20,077 nt of DNA from an uncultured beta proteobacterium (GCA_903843315.1 CAIMPQ010000218.1:1-20077); one strand, 5' to 3'. Positions 1-7,396 are shown, counted from the first letter of the stretch. The notes: generated from the sequence alone by a model not told the origin. Made by a program: numbers and translations.

Positions 1-32
1 AAAGATCTTCAAAATCAAGGTTAATAGCGGGC

Positions 33-66
33 AAAAAATATTACTGACTGCATGAGAATCAGTAAT
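33..66 (-). terminator. Probable Rho-independent terminator of tcdA
   Basis: Eight-base inverted repeat (40-47 pairing with 59-66, arms ATTACTGA/TCAGTAAT) with an 11-base loop. Read on the minus strand it is followed by a run of T (complement of 33-39). It lies just downstream of the tcdA stop. The stem is A/T-rich, so its strength is uncertain. Confidence 0.5.
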
Positions 67-84
67 TTCCTACAGGGAATGCCC

Positions 85-837
85 TTAAGGATTTATAGCG
101 ATGAGATTCAAAATCTCTGCGGCTGCAGCAAGCCCACAGGCTGCAGTCACCATCACGGTAGAGCCATAGCCAGAGCAAGCTAGACCACCACTTGCTGCAC
201 CAGCACGAGGCTCATGCGAATAGATGGCGCGTATACCAATTTTTTTCTTGAGATTCCTGGAGAAACCATGATCTTGTCTTAGCCCTTGTCGGACTTTAGC
301 AAGCAGCGCGTCTTGCTCTGTGCGTGAAAGATCATCACAGCGTACAGAGGTGGGATCAGACTTTCCGCCCGCAGCACCACACATGACTAACGCACGATTA
401 TTCTTGACAGCCCATACCGACAATGCGATTTTGGTTAGCACTGAATCTGTCGCATCTAATACAAATGCATTTGGTGGAATAAGAATATCTACATTCTCTG
501 GTTCTAAGAATTGATCATAAGGAGTTAACTTGATCTCTGGATTAATTTGCAAAACTCTCTGAGCCATCGCCTCTACTTTGGCTTTGCCGTATTGACCCTC
601 TAAAGCATGCAGCTGACGATTGGTATTACTTTCGGCAATATGGTCAAAATCCACCAAGACAAGATGGCCAATACCAGTTCGCGCTAAAGCTTCAGCCGCC
701 CAGGATCCGACGCCGCCTAATCCAGCAACTACCACCGTGGCATTGCGAAAGCGCTCACGCAGCTCTGGGCCATAAAGCCTTGCTACACCACCAAATCGAC
801 GGTCTTCTATGCTGTCTTCTACCTTGTCTTCTGCCAT
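85..837 (-). CDS. tcdA: tRNA threonylcarbamoyladenosine dehydratase TcdA (CsdL)
   Basis: A 250-residue cytosolic E1/ThiF/MoeB-like protein. The family uses ATP to cyclise the t6A base at position 37 of ANN-decoding tRNAs into ct6A, working with the CsdA/CsdE sulfur system. Visible motifs are the Rossmann nucleotide-binding loop GLGGVGS at residues 39-45, the NRQ segment at 73-75, the LDATDS segment at 128-132 with its conserved Asp, and a C-terminal Gly/Ala-rich helix. Length is typical. It lacks the zinc-binding Cys pairs and Rhodanese domain of full MoeB/ThiF proteins, which favours TcdA. The start lies 22 bases from the divergent pdxH start. A TATAAA hexamer sits 8 bases upstream on the minus strand, overlapping the pdxH -10 region, so the mRNA leader must be very short or absent. 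Confidence 0.92.
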   Translation of the reverse strand: MAEDKVEDSIEDRRFGGVARLYGPELRERFRNATVVVAGLGGVGSWAAEALARTGIGHLVLVDFDHIAESNTNRQLHALEGQYGKAKVEAMAQRVLQINPEIKLTPYDQFLEPENVDILIPPNAFVLDATDSVLTKIALSVWAVKNNRALVMCGAAGGKSDPTSVRCDDLSRTEQDALLAKVRQGLRQDHGFSRNLKKKIGIRAIYSHEPRAGAASGGLACSGYGSTVMVTAACGLAAAAEILNLIAINP

Positions 838-859
838 AGCTTCTCTTTATACTGATTAA
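824..859 (+). promoter_or_regulatory. pdxH sigma70-type promoter, probably leaderless
   Basis: A TTGTCT -35-like hexamer at 824-829, an 18-base spacer, and TATACT at 848-853, followed by exactly 6 bases before the pdxH ATG at 860. With usual sigma70 geometry the first transcribed base would be the A of the ATG. No Shine-Dalgarno sequence is present. The minus-strand tcdA -10 candidate (complement of 846-851) overlaps this -10. Confidence 0.6.
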
Positions 860-1495
860 ATGGACTCCATTGCTCAACTTCGCAAAAACTATACCTTCGG
901 CCAGCTTTCTGAAACCGACGTTCCCGGCAACCCACTCCCGCTTTTTCAGCTTTGGTTTGACCAAGCTGTGAGAGCAGAATGTCCCGAACCCAATTCCATG
1001 ACCTTGGCTACTGCCGATAAAACCGGTAATCCATCAGCTCGTATTGTCTTACTAAAAGGTGCAGACCAAAATGGCTTTACGTTTTTTACCAACTACGACA
1101 GTCAAAAAGGCCATGATTTAGCAGTGCGGCCCCAAGCAGCCCTTCTATTTCATTGGCATGAATTAGAACGTCAAATTCGTATCCAAGGTGTCGTAGAGCG
1201 GGTCAGCGCTGCCGAAAGCGATGAATACTTCCACTCTCGCCCTCCGGCCTCTCGTATTGGAGCTTGGGCCTCCCCGCAAAGCGCCGCCATTCCCAATCGT
1301 GAATTCCTTGAAGAGGCTGAAAAGCGCTTTAAGGCTGAATATGGTGATGCACCTCCACGTCCAGAGCATTGGGGTGGGTATCGCTTACGCCCAACTGAAT
1401 TCGAGTTCTGGCAAGGTCGCCCCTCTAGATTGCACGATCGCATCCACTACAAACTAGACGGAACTGATTGGCGAGTAAACCGCCTTGCTCCTTAA
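860..1495 (+). CDS. pdxH: Pyridoxine/pyridoxamine 5'-phosphate oxidase PdxH
   Basis: An FMN-dependent cytosolic oxidase that converts pyridoxine 5'-phosphate or pyridoxamine 5'-phosphate to pyridoxal 5'-phosphate, the last step of PLP synthesis and salvage. At 211 residues it has normal family length. The C-terminal PdxH signature is intact at 181-194 (FEFWQGRPSRLHDR). The FMN-site segment SARIVLLKG (59-67) and the SRPPASRIGAWAS segment (126-138) are also present. Its stop codon overlaps the 3' end of the convergent msrA by 4 bases. The start has no visible ribosome-binding site and sits 6 bases behind a good -10 hexamer, so a leaderless transcript is inferred. The AdiA-like decarboxylase further along this window needs PLP, but no operon link is implied. 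Confidence 0.96.
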   Translation: MDSIAQLRKNYTFGQLSETDVPGNPLPLFQLWFDQAVRAECPEPNSMTLATADKTGNPSARIVLLKGADQNGFTFFTNYDSQKGHDLAVRPQAALLFHWHELERQIRIQGVVERVSAAESDEYFHSRPPASRIGAWASPQSAAIPNREFLEEAEKRFKAEYGDAPPRPEHWGGYRLRPTEFEFWQGRPSRLHDRIHYKLDGTDWRVNRLAP

Positions 1496-2064
1496 AAGTA
1501 CTGTGGTGCTATCAGCGTTTTAAATTTCGCTCTGAATTTTGCTAGCTTAGGCGCAACTACTGCCATGCAGTAACCTTGATTCGGGTGTTGTTGAAAATAA
1601 TTTTGGTGGTAATCTTCTGCCGGGAAAATAGTTGGCGCAATATCAATCTGTGTGACTACGGGGCTAGAGTAAATTTTAGATTGCTCAAGCTCCTCCACTA
1701 CCTCACGTGCAATCGTGGCTTGTTCATCGCTATGAGTAAAGATCACTGAGCGATATTGAGTGCCATGATCATTACCCTGATAGTTCAGTGTGGTTGGATC
1801 ATGAATGACGAAGAAGATCTCTAGTAGATCTCTAAATGAGACCATTTGTGGATCAAACAGAATGTCCACTATTTCAGCATGCCCAGTTGCTCCAGTGCAA
1901 ACTGCCTCATATGAAGGGTTAGGACGAGCACCGCCAGCATACCCAGAAACCACGGATTTCACCCCGGAAATTTGTTGGTAAACAGCCTCAAGACACCAAA
2001 AACAACCACCACCGAGGGTAGCGCGCTCAAGATGGGGTTGGTTTTTATCATGACTTTCATTCAT
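1492..2064 (-). CDS. msrA: Peptide methionine-(S)-S-oxide reductase MsrA
   Basis: A 190-residue cytosolic repair enzyme that reduces methionine-S-sulfoxide in proteins and as the free amino acid, using thioredoxin. The catalytic GCFWC motif is at residues 20-24. The family segments GYAGG (41-45), YEAVCTGATGHAE, HDPTTLNYQGNDHGTQYRS and the C-terminal YHQNYF are all visible. A second Cys near the C-terminus (in the segment PNQGYCM) is the likely resolving residue. It is a stand-alone MsrA with no MsrB fusion. The start codon lies 49 bases from the divergent aldehyde dehydrogenase start. It has no Shine-Dalgarno sequence but has a TAGGAT hexamer 6 bases upstream. The stop overlaps pdxH. Confidence 0.96.
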   Translation of the reverse strand: MNESHDKNQPHLERATLGGGCFWCLEAVYQQISGVKSVVSGYAGGARPNPSYEAVCTGATGHAEIVDILFDPQMVSFRDLLEIFFVIHDPTTLNYQGNDHGTQYRSVIFTHSDEQATIAREVVEELEQSKIYSSPVVTQIDIAPTIFPAEDYHQNYFQQHPNQGYCMAVVAPKLAKFRAKFKTLIAPQYF

Positions 2065-2100
2065 GGCTTTATCCTAATGCCTTATTCCAATATCTGCCAA
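2065..2100 (-). promoter_or_regulatory. msrA sigma70-type promoter, probably leaderless
   Basis: On the minus strand a TTGGCA -35 (complement of 2095-2100), 18-base spacer, TAGGAT -10 (complement of 2071-2076), then 6 bases to the ATG. The -35 matches five of six consensus positions. The predicted transcription start coincides with the start codon. Confidence 0.6.
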
Positions 2101-2113
2101 CTATTAAAACGCC

Positions 2114-3511
2114 ATGAATCGCTTCACTATCCAACTCGACGAAATCAAGGCCGCTTATGCTGCCGAACCCAACCCTACTCTTGAAGTGAGATTGGAGCGT
2201 ATCGGACGAATTGAACAGATGATTGAAGCCAATGAAGAAAAGCTTTGCAAGGTTCTGATTGCTGACTTTGGCGTACGCCACCCAATTGAAACCCGTCTAG
2301 CAGAATTCCAACTGGTTTATCAGGCCTGCAAATATACCCGCAAGCATCTGAAAGAATGGATGAAGCCTGTGCAGATGGAAACACCCTCCTACATGGGATC
2401 CTCACAAGCTTGGATCCAGAATCAATCTCTTGGTGTTATCGGCATCATGAGTCCTTGGAATTACCCAATTCAATTAGCCCTAGTTCCCGCGATTGCTGCA
2501 TTTGCTGCTGGCAATCGAGTTTGGCTGAAACCTTCTGAGCGCAGTTCGCGGACTTCCGGATTTCTAGCAGGTTTAATACAAGAATATTTCCATCCGAGTG
2601 AATTTTGCGTCACCACAGGTGAATCTGATGTTGCGGAACAGTTTGCAGCTCTGGCATTTGATCATCTCTTTTTTACGGGATCAGAGACGATCGGCAAAAA
2701 AGTGATGCGTGCTGCTGCCGAAAACCTGACACCTGTTACTTTAGAGCTTGGTGGCAAAACCCCCGCCATCATTGATCCTTCGGCCAAGCTTACTGATGCC
2801 GCTGCGTCAATCATCTACGGCAAATTATTAAATGGTGGGCAAACTTGTATCGCACCAGATTACGTACTGATTGAACCAAGCAATCAAGCTGAATTGATTC
2901 AGGAACTACAAGCCGCTGCTCAGGCTCAATTTAGCAACCCAGAAGAACTCACCGGTCCAATTGACGATATCCAGTTGCAATATTGGCAACATTTAGTGAG
3001 TGATGCGGTTGATCGTGGCGCTAAAGCAATTCCCTTGCTCAGCAACCCCACAGCAGGTGCGAGAAGATTTGAACCAGTATTACTAGTAGATGTTCCCGAT
3101 CAAGCGCGCGTGCTGCATGAAGAAATTTTTGGCCCCATACTTCCAATAATATCGATCGCTAACACTTCTTCAGCCATTGCCTATATAAATTACAGACCCA
3201 ATCCTTTGGCGCTTTACTGGTTTGGCAAAGATAAAAAGAACAAAGAACAAGTTATAGCGGAAACGCGTTCTGGCGGCGTCACCATCAATGACACTCTATT
3301 GCATGCAGGAACTGAATCATTGCCGTTTGGCGGTGTTGGTGCGAGCGGCATGGGTAGGTATCACGGCAAAGCAGGCTTTGACACCTTTAGTCACCAAAAA
3401 CCCATTCTGGAAGTGCGCGGTCTCTTAGGCTCCAATATTCTGAAGGGCACTAAACCCGCTCGCCCACCCTACGGGAAAAAAGCAGAGCGTTTATTAAAGC
3501 GCCTCAAGTAA
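2114..3511 (+). CDS. Aldehyde dehydrogenase, coniferyl-aldehyde-dehydrogenase-like
   Basis: A 465-residue NAD(P)-dependent aldehyde dehydrogenase that oxidises an aldehyde to the acid. Key features seen are PWNYP at 114-118, the cofactor-pocket segment FFTGS at 186-190, general base Glu211 in LELGGKTPAII, catalytic Cys245 in GGQTC, the EEIFGP segment, and the PFGGVGASGMGRYHG stretch near the end. The short length, the YIN-RPNPLALYWFG segment and the lack of an N-terminal extension place it in the class-3-like group that contains coniferyl aldehyde dehydrogenase (CalB) and fatty-aldehyde dehydrogenases. The real substrate cannot be read from sequence. No aromatic-degradation neighbours are present. 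The 3' end overlaps leuE by 8 bases. There is no Shine-Dalgarno sequence, and TATTAA lies 6 bases upstream of the ATG, a poor -10. Confidence 0.9.
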   Translation: MNRFTIQLDEIKAAYAAEPNPTLEVRLERIGRIEQMIEANEEKLCKVLIADFGVRHPIETRLAEFQLVYQACKYTRKHLKEWMKPVQMETPSYMGSSQAWIQNQSLGVIGIMSPWNYPIQLALVPAIAAFAAGNRVWLKPSERSSRTSGFLAGLIQEYFHPSEFCVTTGESDVAEQFAALAFDHLFFTGSETIGKKVMRAAAENLTPVTLELGGKTPAIIDPSAKLTDAAASIIYGKLLNGGQTCIAPDYVLIEPSNQAELIQELQAAAQAQFSNPEELTGPIDDIQLQYWQHLVSDAVDRGAKAIPLLSNPTAGARRFEPVLLVDVPDQARVLHEEIFGPILPIISIANTSSAIAYINYRPNPLALYWFGKDKKNKEQVIAETRSGGVTINDTLLHAGTESLPFGGVGASGMGRYHGKAGFDTFSHQKPILEVRGLLGSNILKGTKPARPPYGKKAERLLKRLK

Positions 3512-4184
3512 TTGCTAAGCGCAGCGCAAATCCAATAAATAAGAGCCCGGTTAGCATCCAGAGAGTTGCGGCCCAGCGAGGGTGCCGCTGAAAAAAGATG
3601 GAGGCGAATTGCCCAATACCAATCAAGCTTGCCAAGTAAGTCATGCTCATTAATTGCAGGACGACTGCCAGATAAAAAAATGTATGGGCAGGATGTTCAA
3701 ATTCAGGTCGAATAAATTGCGAGAAGAATGCGATAAAGAAAAAGATGGCTTTAGGATTCGTCAGTGATAACGCTAGAGCAGCGCATAAAGGATGCAATCC
3801 CATTAGCCTAGCTTGTATTTGATTCTCTTGTAAAACGATGTCTTGCATAGTCCAGCGCTGCATACCACTCCGTACTAAGCCAAAGCCCATCCAGGCTAAA
3901 TACAACGCACCGATGGTGCTCACGATGCCAAAGAGTATTAAAGACGATGCTAGCAAGGACGCCGCTCCTAATGCCACGGCAATCATCAATACCGAATCGC
4001 CAATAAATATTCCTACTGCACCCCAAGCACCAGCGCGCCAACCCTTTTGAGTGGTAATCGTTAAAACATAAAGCGAGTTAGGACCTGGCAATAAAATTGT
4101 CAAGATGGTCCCCAGCAAGTAAGTAGAGAAATCAACAATGCCTGCGTTTGAAGGGTTTAATAGGTCTAAAGTAAAAAATTCCAT
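3504..4184 (-). CDS. leuE: LysE/RhtB-family amino-acid exporter, LeuE-like
   Basis: A 226-residue inner-membrane protein with about six hydrophobic segments. The family exports amino acids by proton antiport, and LeuE/YeaS exports leucine and some other hydrophobic residues. The N-terminal LysE signature PGPNSLYVL (about 34-42), the GIFIGD segment and the LSLTNPKAIFFFIAFFSQF motif resemble E. coli LeuE closely, as does the end (GLLFIGFALRLA). The substrate assignment is by resemblance and is less certain than the family. Its 3' end overlaps the convergent aldehyde dehydrogenase by 8 bases. A TATGAT hexamer lies exactly 6 bases before the ATG. The deduced promoter shares its -35 region with the divergent helicase promoter. 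Confidence 0.85.
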   Translation of the reverse strand: MEFFTLDLLNPSNAGIVDFSTYLLGTILTILLPGPNSLYVLTITTQKGWRAGAWGAVGIFIGDSVLMIAVALGAASLLASSLILFGIVSTIGALYLAWMGFGLVRSGMQRWTMQDIVLQENQIQARLMGLHPLCAALALSLTNPKAIFFFIAFFSQFIRPEFEHPAHTFFYLAVVLQLMSMTYLASLIGIGQFASIFFQRHPRWAATLWMLTGLLFIGFALRLAIT

Positions 4185-4190
4185 CTCACT

Positions 4191-4220
4191 ATCATAATTA
4201 ATTCGGGAAAACCCTTGTAA
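4191..4220 (-). promoter_or_regulatory. leuE promoter, probably leaderless
   Basis: TATGAT (complement of 4191-4196) matches five of six -10 consensus positions and is followed by 6 bases and the leuE ATG. A weak TTACAA -35 candidate lies 18 bases upstream (complement of 4215-4220), on the same six bases used as the -35 of the opposite promoter. Confidence 0.5.
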
Positions 4221-4243
4221 TCATGCTTTCAAGCTGTCATAAT
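4215..4243 (+). promoter_or_regulatory. Promoter of the helicase-ubiC operon
   Basis: TTGTAA at 4215-4220, a 17-base spacer, and CATAAT at 4238-4243. Transcription would start near 4250, giving a leader of about 175 bases before the helicase start. This contrasts with the apparently leaderless neighbours. Confidence 0.5.
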
Positions 4244-4348
4244 AGGAGGCTTTTTTAAGCAATTTGATTCATCGCCCCCCAGCTATATTTCAGCGTACCG
4301 TTTAGAAGTTATAAACACGAAGTTCATAAAACGCGCTGCCGCCTGTCT

Positions 4349-4427
4349 GATGGTCGATGCCTTTGACCATCGCACCCCATAAAAAAACAATGGGTGCAAC
4401 ATACGGAGACATCCCTGAGAGGGGATG
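4349..4427 (+). promoter_or_regulatory. Structured 5' leader of the helicase mRNA with start-codon hairpin
   Basis: Three successive stem-loops are readable. Stem 1: 4349-4355 with 4365-4371 (GATGGTC/GACCATC). Stem 2: 4372-4380 with 4390-4397 (one bulged C, A-rich loop). Stem 3: 4410-4415 with 4422-4427 (CATCCC/GGGATG). Stem 3 places the purine-rich ribosome-binding region (4417-4424) and the ATG at 4425 in its loop and 3' arm, so folding would hide the start. The rest of the 240-base gap (4185-4348) holds the two promoters and no credible ORF. Confidence 0.45.
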
Positions 4428-5981
4428 AGTAATAGCATGACTTTTTCTAAAGAAACTAATCACGAGTCGAAAGACTCAAAGCACGCTGGAACTGAGTTCC
4501 AGTCTTTTGCCCTAGCGGCCTCACTTCTTAAAAACGTTGCTGAACTCGGTTATACCGAAGCTACTGCCGTGCAAGCTCAGGTTATTCCTGCAGCCTTAGC
4601 TGGTGGTGACTTATTGGTCAGCAGCCAAACCGGTAGCGGTAAAACCGCAGCCTTTTTACTGCCTTTAATTAATCAACTGATCGAAGCTAACCCGAATAGT
4701 TCGCCTGTACCAGGTCGCGCACAACCTAAAGTGTTGGTGCTCTGCCCTACCCGTGAATTAGCTCAACAGGTTACCGCCGATGCAGTGAACTTAGTTCGCG
4801 GCATGAAAGGGATCCGTATTGCAACCGTCATGGGTGGCATGCCTTACGGCAAGCAAATCCAAGCTCTGAAAGGTGCATTGTTAGTTGTTGCAACCCCAGG
4901 TCGTTTACTCGACTTGTGCGATAGCAAAGCAATTCGCTTAGATGATGTAAAACAGCTCGTTATCGATGAAGCTGATCGCATGCTTGACATGGGATTTGCT
5001 GATGATCTCGAGGCAATTGATAAACGTTGCGCAGGCCGCAATCAAACTTTGATGTTCTCTGCAACCTTTGCACCTAAGATTATGTCTTTAGCAAATGCAT
5101 TGACTACCGATGCCAAGCGTATTGAACTTGCTCATGCAGGTGACAAACACGCCAACATCGAACAGAAGTTGCATTGGGCTGACAGCAACTCACACAAGCA
5201 CAAGTTGCTGGAACACATTTTGGCTGATGCCAATTTGGATCAAGCAGTGGTGTTTGCAAGCACTCAAGTTGAAAGCGAAAAAATCGCTGATACCCTGCGT
5301 GCTAATGGCTACGAAGCTACTGCACTCCATGGTGCAATGCCTCAAGCTGTGCGTATGCGTCGCCTGGAGTCACTACGTAAAGGTCACACCAAGATTTTGG
5401 TTGCGACCGACGTAGCAGCTCGCGGTATCGATGTGCCACGTATTAGTCACGTGATTAACTTTGGCTTGCCAATGAAACCTGAAGACTATACACACCGCAT
5501 CGGTCGTACTGGTCGTGCTGGTCGCAATGGTGTAGCAATCACTTTGGTTGAACATCGTGATCGCGCCAAGATCCGTAATATCGAGCGTTTTACACAGCAA
5601 GATATCGTTGCCTCAGTCATCGCTGGACTTGAGCCACAAGCCAAGCCTAGCTTTGGGGGTGGTGGTGGTGGTCGTTCTGGTAGTGGCGGTCGCTCAGGTA
5701 GCGGTGGTGGTAACCGCTCAGGTGGTGGTGGCGGTCGTTATGGCTCAGGCGCACGTTCTGAATCGCGTTTTGGCGGTGGTGGTACTGGTGGTGGAAGCCG
5801 TACAGGCAATCATTTCGAAGCGCGCTCAACTGATTCACGTTCTGCTGACTCACGTCCAGCACGCTCAGCGGATTCACGTCCTGCGCGTTCTGCTGACTCA
5901 CGTCCAGCACGTCCAGCAGGTGGTCCACGGTTTGCTAAACCAAAGACTGGCGGCCAACGTAAAAACTTTAGCGGTAGCTAA
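4425..5981 (+). CDS. rhlE: DEAD-box ATP-dependent RNA helicase, RhlE-like
   Basis: A 518-residue ATP-dependent RNA helicase, probably acting in ribosome assembly or RNA turnover. All core motifs are present: Q-motif (Gln50), Walker A SQTGSGKT (67-74), PTREL (108-112), TPGR (157-160), DEAD (181-184), SAT (212-214), and in domain 2 ATDVAARGID and HRIGRTGR. From about residue 408 the protein is low complexity. A Gly/Arg/Ser-rich RGG-like stretch is followed by three tandem copies of SADSRPAR and a basic end, a probable RNA-binding tail. Two starts are possible. ATG 4425 sits directly on GAGAGGGG, which is too close for normal initiation. ATG 4437 (four residues later) has the same purine run 12 bases upstream. 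The leader is folded. ubiC follows after 2 bases. Confidence 0.93.
   Translation: MSNSMTFSKETNHESKDSKHAGTEFQSFALAASLLKNVAELGYTEATAVQAQVIPAALAGGDLLVSSQTGSGKTAAFLLPLINQLIEANPNSSPVPGRAQPKVLVLCPTRELAQQVTADAVNLVRGMKGIRIATVMGGMPYGKQIQALKGALLVVATPGRLLDLCDSKAIRLDDVKQLVIDEADRMLDMGFADDLEAIDKRCAGRNQTLMFSATFAPKIMSLANALTTDAKRIELAHAGDKHANIEQKLHWADSNSHKHKLLEHILADANLDQAVVFASTQVESEKIADTLRANGYEATALHGAMPQAVRMRRLESLRKGHTKILVATDVAARGIDVPRISHVINFGLPMKPEDYTHRIGRTGRAGRNGVAITLVEHRDRAKIRNIERFTQQDIVASVIAGLEPQAKPSFGGGGGGRSGSGGRSGSGGGNRSGGGGGRYGSGARSESRFGGGGTGGGSRTGNHFEARSTDSRSADSRPARSADSRPARSADSRPARPAGGPRFAKPKTGGQRKNFSGS
5841..5912 (+). repeat. Three 24-base in-frame tandem repeats in the helicase tail
   Basis: Units at 5841-5864, 5865-5888 and 5889-5912 each encode SADSRPAR. 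Units 1 and 3 differ only at the final base, while unit 2 differs from both at several third-codon positions. A degenerate half unit (TDSR) precedes them at about 5829-5840. The pattern suggests duplication of a two-unit block or slippage within the coding tail. Confidence 0.85.
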
Positions 5982-5983
5982 AA

Positions 5984-6559
5984 ATGACTCACCGAAATCG
6001 TCTCCGTTCTGCATGGAATCGAGTCGGTTCCGGTGAAATTCATCGGGCGCCACGCGAGTGGCAGCCTTGGCTTAGCGATACGGGTTCTTTAACCCAAAAG
6101 ATTGAGAAAGCAATTGGACAGAAACTGGAAGTTCAGGTTTTGCGTGACTGCCCTCAATCACTCAATAGCGACGAAAGTCGCTATTTTCATTTCAAGCTTC
6201 GACGTTGCAGAGTACGCGAGGTGCTCTTATGCGCAAACAATATCCCCTTGGTAATGGCACACAGTGTTATTCCAACTTTGAGCTCTAGCGGCAGCAATCA
6301 TGGTGTCTTGCGCCTTGGAACAAAGCCTTTAGGGGCAGTCCTATTTGCCAAAACACGGAAACACTCCAAACCAAAATCCCCTCGTGAAATTGCTCGGCTA
6401 GATAAAAGTAGTGCTCTATGGAAAAAGTGTTCTAAGCATTTTTCTGGATTAAGCTCGCCATTATGGGCAAGGCGCACTCTCTATCGCCTAAAAGGTCATC
6501 CCATTCTGGTCAATGAAATTTTCTTGCCAGAACTGCTTACCCATTTAAAGACTAAATAG
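5984..6559 (+). CDS. ubiC: Chorismate--pyruvate lyase UbiC
   Basis: A 191-residue cytosolic enzyme that splits chorismate into pyruvate and 4-hydroxybenzoate, the first committed step of ubiquinone synthesis. Recognisable family features are W-x-x-WLSDTGSLT (27-37), the VREV segment with the active-site Arg78 (equivalent to Arg76 of E. coli), the LGTKPLGAVLF segment (111-121) and Glu178 in LVNEIFLP (equivalent to Glu155). The ATG lies 2 bases after the helicase stop, with only a weak GGTAG upstream, so translation is probably coupled. No ubiA follows. The gene instead converges on hemD with an 8-base 3' overlap. Confidence 0.9.
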   Translation: MTHRNRLRSAWNRVGSGEIHRAPREWQPWLSDTGSLTQKIEKAIGQKLEVQVLRDCPQSLNSDESRYFHFKLRRCRVREVLLCANNIPLVMAHSVIPTLSSSGSNHGVLRLGTKPLGAVLFAKTRKHSKPKSPREIARLDKSSALWKKCSKHFSGLSSPLWARRTLYRLKGHPILVNEIFLPELLTHLKTK

Positions 6560-7376
6560 TCAGCCAGGCTAAAGTGGCTTTAACCAAAGCTTCATCACCT
6601 GGTTCAGTTGTAAATACCTCTCCAAACCCAATCATCTCAGCTGCATCCGCAATATTGTGATGGGGGCATAAGGCACTGGCGTTTTGTAAATTCTGTGCAA
6701 ACTGATCCTTCATTACTCTTCCTAGGTAGCGCACAGCTTCAGAGGATGTGAGAAGCCAAAGCGATTTTGAGAAATCCATTTCGCGAATCGCTTGCCAAGC
6801 AGAGTTGTCCAAATCCAGGGGGACGCGAGTGTAGGTTGAAATCGCCTCTACGGTTGCCCCCGCTTTTTTTAAGGTATCCGCTAACCAATCGCGCCCACCT
6901 TCACCCTTGAATATCACCACTTTTTTACTTGCCCAATTCCAGCCTAAGGCCTGAAGCTCCTGCCATAAACCCTCTGAATCCCAACTGTCATTGTTTCTTG
7001 GAATCAAGATGGGGGTGGGCTGAGCTTCTTGGCCAATGCCATGATTTTGAAGGGCAAACTTACTACTTCCACCCATCACCCCAATGGGAATAGTCTTCTT
7101 GGAAAAATCTTGCCAATCCCGCTCGAGTAAACGCATGACACATTCAATGGCATTCGGGCTGACAAAGATTGCCAGATCAGCATCCGTAAGTGCTGTGGCA
7201 ATGTGATCAGCTAGTTGTTCATCTGTAGCAGGAACAATGGTAAGCAAAGGCAGAGACACAATCTCCGGAAAACTACGTCTAGTCAAACCACTACTCTCAA
7301 TGACCTTACTTAGCACTTCAATCAGCTGACGAGCCTGTCCACTTGGTCTTGTAACGATAATGGTTTTGGCACTCAT
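6552..7376 (-). CDS. hemD: Uroporphyrinogen-III synthase HemD
   Basis: A 274-residue cytosolic enzyme that cyclises hydroxymethylbilane to uroporphyrinogen III with inversion of ring D. HemD is poorly conserved. The assignment rests on the N-terminal (I/V)VTRPSGQA segment, the FVSPNAIECV segment, the VFKGEGGRDWLADTLKKAGATVEAISTYTR block, the LTSSEAV segment near the C-terminus, and its position directly after hemC. I chose the ATG at 7376. A TTG at 7388 would add four residues (its first 12 bases lie closer to the hemC stop). The gene ends in an 8-base overlap with ubiC. The hemX and hemY genes that often follow hemD in proteobacteria are absent here. Confidence 0.88.
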   Translation of the reverse strand: MSAKTIIVTRPSGQARQLIEVLSKVIESSGLTRRSFPEIVSLPLLTIVPATDEQLADHIATALTDADLAIFVSPNAIECVMRLLERDWQDFSKKTIPIGVMGGSSKFALQNHGIGQEAQPTPILIPRNNDSWDSEGLWQELQALGWNWASKKVVIFKGEGGRDWLADTLKKAGATVEAISTYTRVPLDLDNSAWQAIREMDFSKSLWLLTSSEAVRYLGRVMKDQFAQNLQNASALCPHHNIADAAEMIGFGEVFTTEPGDEALVKATLAWLTI

Positions 7377-7396
7377 CGCTATCGGCAATGCTTTAT

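Noticed and set aside
1..24. Possible C-terminal tail of a plus-strand gene entering the window (open to a TAA at 22-24)
   Set aside because: Only seven codons, and other frames are also open for a short distance; no family can be recognised.
2102..2107. TATTAA 6 bases before the aldehyde dehydrogenase ATG as a seventh leaderless promoter
   Set aside because: It lacks the highly conserved final T and has no -35; not counted.
4244..4306. AGGAGG followed by a TTG-initiated 13-codon leader peptide
   Set aside because: Spacing is too long, the start is non-standard and the peptide has no attenuator-like composition.
5646..5912. Repeat array suggesting CRISPR
   Set aside because: The repeats are in-frame coding units without spacers.
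5548..6036. Long plus-strand Val/His-rich open frame across the helicase tail and into ubiC
   Set aside because: It is a frame-shifted shadow of the Gly-rich helicase tail; the low-complexity composition explains its openness.
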